Part shown: positions 59,652 to 64,000 of the stretch, piece after piece
Layout: every line of letters begins with the position of its first letter
Numbering within the stretch: the first letter of the stretch is position 1
Assembly (NCBI GenBank): GCA_016185275.1
Contig: JACPNX010000015.1
Location: 1 to 64,000, forward strand
Direction: 5' to 3'
DNA from: Actinomycetota bacterium
Lineage (GTDB): Bacteria; Actinomycetota; Acidimicrobiia; Acidimicrobiales; Iamiaceae
DNA length: 64,000 bases
The notes under the pieces: generated by a model
Databases searched by the model: none
What the model was told of the DNA's origin: nothing
What the model saw: only the letters and a program-made list of their open reading frames with translations
Position numbers and translations under genes: made by a program

Positions 59652-60325
59652 CCGAGGCGCTCGGCCCGCCACCAGCTCGCGCTCCAGCCGTTCGTGCCAG
59701 CGACCTGCTGGTGATCCGGGAGACTGACCGGCTGACACGCATCTATGCCCGGACCGGGCGCCACCCTGTCGACTGGTTCACGTTTCGCACGGCAGGACCG
59801 TTGGCCACCATGCGGTTCGACCCTCACGAGCCCGCCCAGGCTACGGAGCCGGAGGTCGCCCGTGGCGTCCAGTACGTCGCGTCTGCGGACGCCACGACGC
59901 CTCCTACCAGCCTCGTGCCGTGGTCGGCTTTGGCGACGTGCCTCGCCGAGGTGTTCCAGGACACGCGGGTGATCGATCCGGCCGATGCCGACCGGTGGGT
60001 CGTGATGTGGTCCCCCCGCCGGCGGCTGCGCCTGCTCGACCTCACGTCGGACTGGCTCGTGCGCGCCGGCGGCAACCAGGCGATCAGCTCGGGACCGCGG
60101 GCGCCCGCGCAGCAGTGGGCTCGGTGGATCTACGACACCTACGAGGAGCTCGACGGCGTCGTGGCGGCTGCCTCGACCCGCGGTCGGGGCCGGTCGATCG
60201 CGCTGTGGGACCGCGCGGCGACCGCCGTGGGGGACCACCCGCTCTTGCACCGTCCCCTCAGCTCGCCCGGCCCCCGACCAATCCTCGCCCACCACGCCGA
60301 CAAGCTCGGGTACATCCTCGTGTGA
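59648..60325 (+). CDS. RES-domain toxin (NAD+-consuming)
   Basis: The 225-residue protein shows the RES fold: TRIYARTGRHPVDWFTFRTAGPLATMRFDP with the conserved Arg pair, GVQYVASADATT with the Tyr, and CLAEVFQDTRVI with the catalytic Glu. RES toxins degrade NAD+ by phosphorolysis or hydrolysis, starving the cell. GTG start coupled to the antitoxin (GTGA). Sits in the core chromosome between murI and cysM. Confidence 0.8.
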   Translation: MTEALGPPPARAPAVRASDLLVIRETDRLTRIYARTGRHPVDWFTFRTAGPLATMRFDPHEPAQATEPEVARGVQYVASADATTPPTSLVPWSALATCLAEVFQDTRVIDPADADRWVVMWSPRRRLRLLDLTSDWLVRAGGNQAISSGPRAPAQQWARWIYDTYEELDGVVAAASTRGRGRSIALWDRAATAVGDHPLLHRPLSSPGPRPILAHHADKLGYILV

Positions 60326-60387
60326 CCGCGAGGGCCGTCCCGGCTGCCGGCTCCGGCGTCCGGCCGCCGGCGCCTCACCGGAGAGGG

Positions 60388-61338
60388 TCAGAAGTAGATG
60401 ATCTGCTCGGCCCGGCGCTCGGCGGCGTCGAGGTCGTCGGTGTAGGCACCGGTCGAGAGGTACTTCCACCCGGCGTCGCACACGACGAACACGATCACGC
60501 CCTCGTCGATCCGCTCGGCCACCTTCACCGCCCCGGCCAGCGCCGCACCCGAGGACAGGCCGGCGAAGATGCCGGTCTCGGCGACCAGCCGGCGGGTCCA
60601 CTCGATCGACTCCCGGGGGCGCACGATGCGCTTGCCGTCGAGCAGGTCCAGCCCACCCCACTTCTCGAACACGGGCGGGATGTAGCCGTCGTCCAGGCTG
60701 CGCAAGCCCTCGACGAGCTCGCCCGACGGCGGCTCCACCGCGAGGATCTGCACGTCCGGCTTGCGCTCCTTCAGGAACGTACCGACGCCCATGAGGGTGC
60801 CGCTGGTGCCCAGACCCGACACGAAGTGCGTGATGTCGGGAACGTCGCGGAGGATCTCCGGCCCGGTGGTCTCGTAGTGGGCGCGGGGGTTGGCCTCGTT
60901 GCCGTACTGGTAGAGGAAGACCCAGTCGGGGTGCTCCGCCGCGAGCGCCTGTGCCCGGCGGACGGCGCCGTTCGAGCCCTCGGCGCCCGGCGACAGGATG
61001 ACCTCGGCGCCGAACACCTCGAGCAGCTGCCGGCGCTCGATCGAGACGTTCTCGGGGAGCACGATCTTGATGCCGTAACCCTTCAGCCGGCAGATCATGG
61101 CGAGCGCGATGCCGGTGTTGCCCGACGACGGCTCGATGATCGTGCGCCCCCGCACCAGGGTGCCGTCGGCCTCGGCCTCCTCGATCATCTTGCGGGCGAT
61201 GCGATCCTTGACCGAACCGGCCGGGTTCTGGCCCTCGAGCTTGGCGAGGATGCGAACGGCCGGCTTGGGGCTGAGCCCGCTGACGTCGACGATCGGCGTC
61301 TCGCCGATCAGGTCGAAGATCGAGGAGTAGACGGCCAC
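60388..61338 (-). CDS. cysM: cysteine synthase (CysM type)
   Basis: The 316-residue fold-type II PLP enzyme has ILAKLEGQNPAGSVKDRIARKMI with the PLP Lys, EPSSGNTGIALAMICRL and VSGLGTSGTLMG as phosphate-binding loop. The C-terminus is AGLSSGAALAGAVKVAE. It makes cysteine from an activated serine and sulfide, or in actinobacteria from a CysO thiocarboxylate. A JAMM peptidase gene directly upstream fits the Mec-CysO-CysM pathway, although no cysO is visible between them. GTG start, GGAG five bases upstream. Confidence 0.93.
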   Translation of the reverse strand: MAVYSSIFDLIGETPIVDVSGLSPKPAVRILAKLEGQNPAGSVKDRIARKMIEEAEADGTLVRGRTIIEPSSGNTGIALAMICRLKGYGIKIVLPENVSIERRQLLEVFGAEVILSPGAEGSNGAVRRAQALAAEHPDWVFLYQYGNEANPRAHYETTGPEILRDVPDITHFVSGLGTSGTLMGVGTFLKERKPDVQILAVEPPSGELVEGLRSLDDGYIPPVFEKWGGLDLLDGKRIVRPRESIEWTRRLVAETGIFAGLSSGAALAGAVKVAERIDEGVIVFVVCDAGWKYLSTGAYTDDLDAAERRAEQIIYF

Positions 61339-61376
61339 AGAGGCTCCACAAAAGGCGATCGGATCGGTCGGAAATC

Positions 61377-61793
61377 CTACCGACCGGTCAGAACCACCGC
61401 CTCTTCCTCGATGTTCCCGCCGTCGAGGAGGAACGAGCGCAGCACCGGTTCGGGATGGCGCAGCGAGACGATCACGTAGTGCCAACCGACCAGGAGCGGG
61501 TTGTCGGCCTTGGCCACATCGGTCGGCGAAGGCCACGCGTCGGTGTGGGTGTGGGAGTGCATGACGCCGACGACCTCCAGGCCGAGGGGGTCGAGCGCGC
61601 GGTCGGCGGCGGCCCATCCGTCGGGCGCGATGGAGTAGGTGCGGCTGGAAGCATCCGCGTTGCGGGTCGCGACGAAGGTCTCGACGGTCGCGTCGGCGAG
61701 GCGACCACCCAGGAGCCCGCATGCCTCGTCGGGCAGGCCGTCGAAGGCGTGGGCGAGCATCTGCGCGTAGGCGGTGGCGTCGAGGCGCAGCAC
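61377..61793 (-). CDS. JAMM metallopeptidase (Mec-like, M67)
   Basis: The 138-residue protein shows the JAB1/MPN+ domain: DGLPDEACGLLGGRLADA with the Glu, then VVGVMHSHTHTDAWPSPTDVAKAD, the H-x-H-x(10)-D metal motif. Mec enzymes free cysteine from CysO. The GTG 61793 is chosen, as TACCGT (61802-61807, minus strand) lies eight bases upstream; longer frames overlap smpB. Coupled in direction with cysM, 38 bases apart. Confidence 0.85.
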   Translation of the reverse strand: MLRLDATAYAQMLAHAFDGLPDEACGLLGGRLADATVETFVATRNADASSRTYSIAPDGWAAADRALDPLGLEVVGVMHSHTHTDAWPSPTDVAKADNPLLVGWHYVIVSLRHPEPVLRSFLLDGGNIEEEAVVLTGR

Positions 61794-61835
61794 GAGCCGG
61801 GACGGTAACCGTCCGGGGGCCGACGTTCGCGCCGG

Positions 61836-61841
61836 TACCCT
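61836..61841 (+). promoter_or_regulatory. TACCCT -10 box, leaderless start of smpB
   Basis: TACCCT ends seven bases before ATG 61849, with no ribosome site. The minus-strand gene promoter (TACCGT at 61802-61807) lies nearby, so this intergenic space drives both directions. Confidence 0.5.
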
Positions 61842-61848
61842 CGCCGCC

Positions 61849-62331
61849 ATGGCCGGCCAGCGCGACGGGGAGAAGGTCGTGGCCACGAACCGCCAGGCCC
61901 GGCGGGACTACGAGGTGCTCGACACGTTCCAGTGCGGTCTCGTCCTGCGCGGCGCGGAGGTGAAGTCGCTGCGCGAGGCCAAGGTGCAGCTGGCCGACAC
62001 CTACGCCCGCCTCGTGGACGACGAGGTCTGGATCCACGGCTTGCACATCTCGCCGTACTCGCACGCGGCCCGGCAGGGCCAACCCGAACCCGACCGGGAC
62101 CGCAAGCTGCTGCTCCACCGCCACGAGATCGACGAGCTGCGCGACCGCCTCGCGCGCGAGCGGCTCGCACTGGTGCCGCTGAGGCTGTACTTCAAGGACG
62201 GCAAGGCCAAGCTCGAGCTCGGCATCGGCCGAGGCCGCCGCCAGATCGACAAGCGCCAGCTCCTCGCCAAGCGCGAGGCCGACCTCGAGGCCCGCCGGGC
62301 CATGGCCCGCGCCGGCCGGTCCACGGCGTGA
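61849..62331 (+). CDS. smpB: SsrA-binding protein SmpB
   Basis: The 160-residue protein has VVATNRQARRDYEVLDTFQCGLVLRGAEVKSLREAKVQLADTYARL, the family signature, then HISPYSHA and HRHEIDELRDRLARERLALVPLRLYFKDGKAKLELGIGRGRRQIDKR. It binds tmRNA and positions it on stalled ribosomes. The gene is about 100 bases upstream of the tmRNA gene and on the same strand, as in many bacteria. Confidence 0.97.
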   Translation: MAGQRDGEKVVATNRQARRDYEVLDTFQCGLVLRGAEVKSLREAKVQLADTYARLVDDEVWIHGLHISPYSHAARQGQPEPDRDRKLLLHRHEIDELRDRLARERLALVPLRLYFKDGKAKLELGIGRGRRQIDKRQLLAKREADLEARRAMARAGRSTA

Positions 62332-62428
62332 GGCCCGAGGGTTGAGGTCCGAGGCGGCCGGCTCGCGGCATGCCCGTAGCCCAGCGGTACACTCGGCGCG
62401 CCCCGACCGGGGCGTTGGACATTGACAA

Positions 62429-62821
62429 GGGGCTGACCGGTTTCGACGTCGGGACCGGGAGCCGTTCGTGCGACCGGAGTTGCTCAGACTCCTTAAACGG
62501 GGCACCCAAAGAAGCGCCAAGGGCGACTTCGCTCTCGCCGCCTGACCAACAGGTGGTACGAGAGACATCGCGACCAGCAATGGCACGCGGGGCCTGACCG
62601 CTACAGCCCGGCAACAGAAGTAGCGGTGGACGGCGGGAAAGACCGCTGACGGCAGGCAAAGACCGCTGACAGCTCGGAAAGACGAGCCGGTGACCGGACT
62701 GCGGTAGCAGCCCGGTAGCCGACCCGGCGGTGCACCAGCCGTAGCCGGTGCGAACTCGGGAATGGTCGTAGCGCGGTCGGTGACCGCTCGGCGGACGAGG
62801 GTTCGATTCCCTCCAGCTCCA
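62429..62821 (+). ncRNA. ssrA: transfer-messenger RNA (tmRNA)
   Basis: Acceptor 5' GGGGCTG pairs with CAGCTCC (62814-62820) and A62821; the T arm is GAGGG-TTCGATTCC-type near 62800. The conserved 5' sequence GACCGGTTTCGACGTCGGG is present. The tag frame ends GCC AAG GGC GAC TTC GCT CTC GCC GCC TGA (stop at 62543-62545), giving an AKGDFALAA end. The upstream part reads GTQRS, so the tag is about 14 residues. It frees stalled ribosomes with SmpB. Confidence 0.96.
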
Positions 62822-62910
62822 CCGCAACGTTGCTTCGTTCGAACCCTGGTCCCATCGCGGGCCGGGGTTCGTCGCGTGGGCGTCGAGCTGTTCACGGACG
62901 CCCGGGCCTC

Positions 62911-62916
62911 TACGGT
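62911..62916 (+). promoter_or_regulatory. TACGGT -10 box, leaderless start of hydrolase gene
   Basis: TACGGT leaves seven bases to GTG 62924, which is in the hydrolase frame, and no ribosome site precedes it. This decides the short start over GTG 62876. Confidence 0.5.
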
Positions 62917-62923
62917 GCACCAG

Positions 62924-63781
62924 GTGGAGCTCGACACCCGTGACGTGACGCTGCACTACGAGGACGACGGCGACCCGGATGCGCCGCCCATTCTCGTCCT
63001 GCACGGGATCACCCAGAGCAGCGCCACCTGGGGGTGGCTCGTGCCTCACCTGGCGGCACGGCACCGCGTGGTGCGGCTCGACTTCCGGGGTCATGGGCGC
63101 TCGGGGCGCACGCCGGGCCGCTACGGGTTCCGCGGCTACGTCGAGGACGCCACAGCCGTCTGCGAGCGCGTCCTCCGGGGTCCGACCGTGATCGTCGGCC
63201 ACTCGCTCGGTGGAGGGACCGCGGCGGCGGTGGCCCAAGCGCGTCCCGACCTCGTCCGCGGCGTCGTGCTCGAGGACCCGCCGTTGCTCGGCGCCGGTGC
63301 GGAGGACGTCGCGGGACTTCCGGGCAACTCGTTGCTCGAAGGCTTCCGCCTCATGCGCGAGTCGGTGCCACAGCTCCAGGCGGCGGGGATGGCGCCGGCC
63401 GAGCTGGTCGAGACGTTGCGCGGCGTACCGAGCCCGTCCGGGCCGGCCTTCGGTGAGCTGTCGTACGACGACGCCCTCGACGCGATGGCCGAGGCTTTGC
63501 TCCAGCTCGACGCCACCGTCCTCGACCCGGTTCTCGAGGGCAGGTCGGAGCCGGTGTTCGATCCGCTCCGCGAGCTGCCGGTCCCCGGCATCGTGCTCGC
63601 GGCCGATCCGGCCATGTCCGATGCCGTGACCCGGCCGCAGGACCTCGACCGACTGCGCAAGCACAGCCCGCTGGTCGAGTGCCGCGTCGTCACCGGCTCG
63701 GGCCACCTGATCCACGACTCCCGGCAGCACCGCCAGGTCGTGCTCGACGCGGTGCAGGAGCTGCTCGCACGACTGACGTGA
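62924..63781 (+). CDS. alpha/beta-hydrolase
   Basis: The 285-residue protein has PPILVLHGITQSSATWGWLVPHLA (oxyanion HG), RLDFRGHGRSGRT, VIVGHSLGGGTAAAVA with the nucleophile Ser in G-H-S-L-G, and VTGSGHLIHDS with the catalytic His. LVLEDPPLLGAG is a cap-adjacent loop. Hydrolysis of an ester, lactone or haloalkane is possible; no substrate is clear. GTG 62924 fits the leaderless box; GTG 62876 would add 16 residues. Confidence 0.88.
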   Translation: MELDTRDVTLHYEDDGDPDAPPILVLHGITQSSATWGWLVPHLAARHRVVRLDFRGHGRSGRTPGRYGFRGYVEDATAVCERVLRGPTVIVGHSLGGGTAAAVAQARPDLVRGVVLEDPPLLGAGAEDVAGLPGNSLLEGFRLMRESVPQLQAAGMAPAELVETLRGVPSPSGPAFGELSYDDALDAMAEALLQLDATVLDPVLEGRSEPVFDPLRELPVPGIVLAADPAMSDAVTRPQDLDRLRKHSPLVECRVVTGSGHLIHDSRQHRQVVLDAVQELLARLT

Positions 63782-63860
63782 GTAGCCGCGGCGGTCCGCC
63801 TCCCGGGCTCCGCCATCCGTCGCGCTGTGCCGAGGGAGCCGTCGCGAGGCAAGGTGGCGC

Positions 63861-64000
63861 ATGCACGCCTCCGTCACCACCCACATCGACGCCCCACCCC
63901 AGCGGGTCTGGGAGCTCGTCAGCGACATCACGAAGATGGGCGAGTACAGCCCGGAGGTGGTGGAGGCCGAGTGGCTCGGCGGAGCGACCGGTCCCGCGGT
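63861..64000 (+). CDS. SRPBCC-family protein, 5' part
   Basis: The frame MHASVTTHIDAPPQRVWELVSDITKMGEYSPEVVEAEWLGG is the N-terminal part of a polyketide-cyclase/START-like protein and runs off the right edge. The pattern I-x-AP-x-x-VW-x-LV-x-D-x-x-x-M-x-x-YSPEV is typical of actinobacterial members with a GATGPA-like loop. An imperfect AAGG precedes the ATG. Function cannot be told from the fragment. Confidence 0.8.
   Translation, partial: MHASVTTHIDAPPQRVWELVSDITKMGEYSPEVVEAEWLGGATGPA

Noticed and set aside
60326..60387. GC-rich dyad-like stretch between the RES and cysM genes
   Set aside because: Several weak alternative pairings of CCGGC-type repeats exist but none forms one clear terminator stem.
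62192..63931. Long minus-strand frame across smpB, tmRNA and hydrolase
   Set aside because: It crosses the tmRNA and an evident hydrolase gene. Its translation is low-complexity and no motif is visible.
1..64000. CRISPR arrays or rRNA genes
   Set aside because: No regularly spaced identical repeats of 24-37 bases and no rRNA-like conserved segments were found on reading.

Overview
The window is 64 kb of very GC-rich DNA in the style of an actinobacterium. Short gene overlaps (ATGA, GTGA), frequent GTG/TTG starts and several TANNNT boxes about 6-7 nt before a start codon (probable leaderless mRNAs) support this. The family mix (sulfatases, TIGR03086 proteins, DUF2795, BTAD regulators) would suit the class Acidimicrobiia, but no 16S gene is present, so that is inference.

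Region 1, about 0-22.3 kb, is accessory. It has transposase scraps (IS3-like at the left edge, IS30-like at 14.4 kb), AlpA/Xis-type small DNA-binding proteins, a secreted M15 peptidase, and a twelve-gene minus-strand Tad/Flp pilus locus (1.8-12.3 kb). The locus runs: lipoprotein, secreted protein, SAF/CpaB, CpaE-like, TadA ATPase, TadB, TadC, Flp pilin, two TadE-like, one TadG-like, and a large LysM-BTAD membrane regulator. A decayed conflict-type stretch follows: frameshifted membrane protein, zinc-ribbon protein, a DUF488 / unknown / Phd-like operon diverging from a frameshifted HhH plus PD-(D/E)XK nuclease, an ArsR gene with truncated SRPBCC partner, and an AbiEi/AbiEii-like type IV toxin-antitoxin pair with a repeat-rich operator. 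The stretch ends at a degraded tRNA-Lys-like 3' end next to a broken HNH/integrase-type remnant, probably a relic attachment site.

Region 2, 22.3-33.4 kb, holds large signalling regulators and small metabolic proteins: a cyclase-NTPase-TPR-LuxR regulator, a cytosolic periplasmic-binding-type protein, and a BTAD/AAA regulator that appears split by about 1.2 kb carrying two unrecognised small genes. TIGR03086 and dimeric alpha-beta-barrel genes follow.

Region 3, 33.4-39.5 kb, is a sulfatase locus: two sulfatases, SRPBCC protein, TetR repressor with an operator-like palindrome over a divergent promoter, a TauE-type exporter and a MaoC protein. This suggests uptake-independent desulfation with sulfite/sulfonate export.

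Region 4, 39.7-50.7 kb, is mixed: two paralogous NAD-dependent epimerases, DUF1353, a truncated LigD-like protein (phosphoesterase plus a stub of polymerase), a heme-oxygenase-like protein, DUF2795, GT2, DUF1360, hemerythrin, a GAF-PP2C phosphatase, and an ECF sigma/anti-sigma pair.

Region 5, 50.7-64 kb, is core chromosome: RNA uracil methyltransferase, rpe, clpP, a tRNA with a leucine UAG anticodon but a short variable loop, D-threonine-aldolase-like enzyme, CBS protein, the overlapping murI-MBL-rph-rdgB operon, a Xre/RES toxin-antitoxin module behind a 17-codon leader frame, cysM, a JAMM peptidase, smpB and tmRNA (ssrA), an alpha/beta hydrolase and a partial SRPBCC gene at the right edge.
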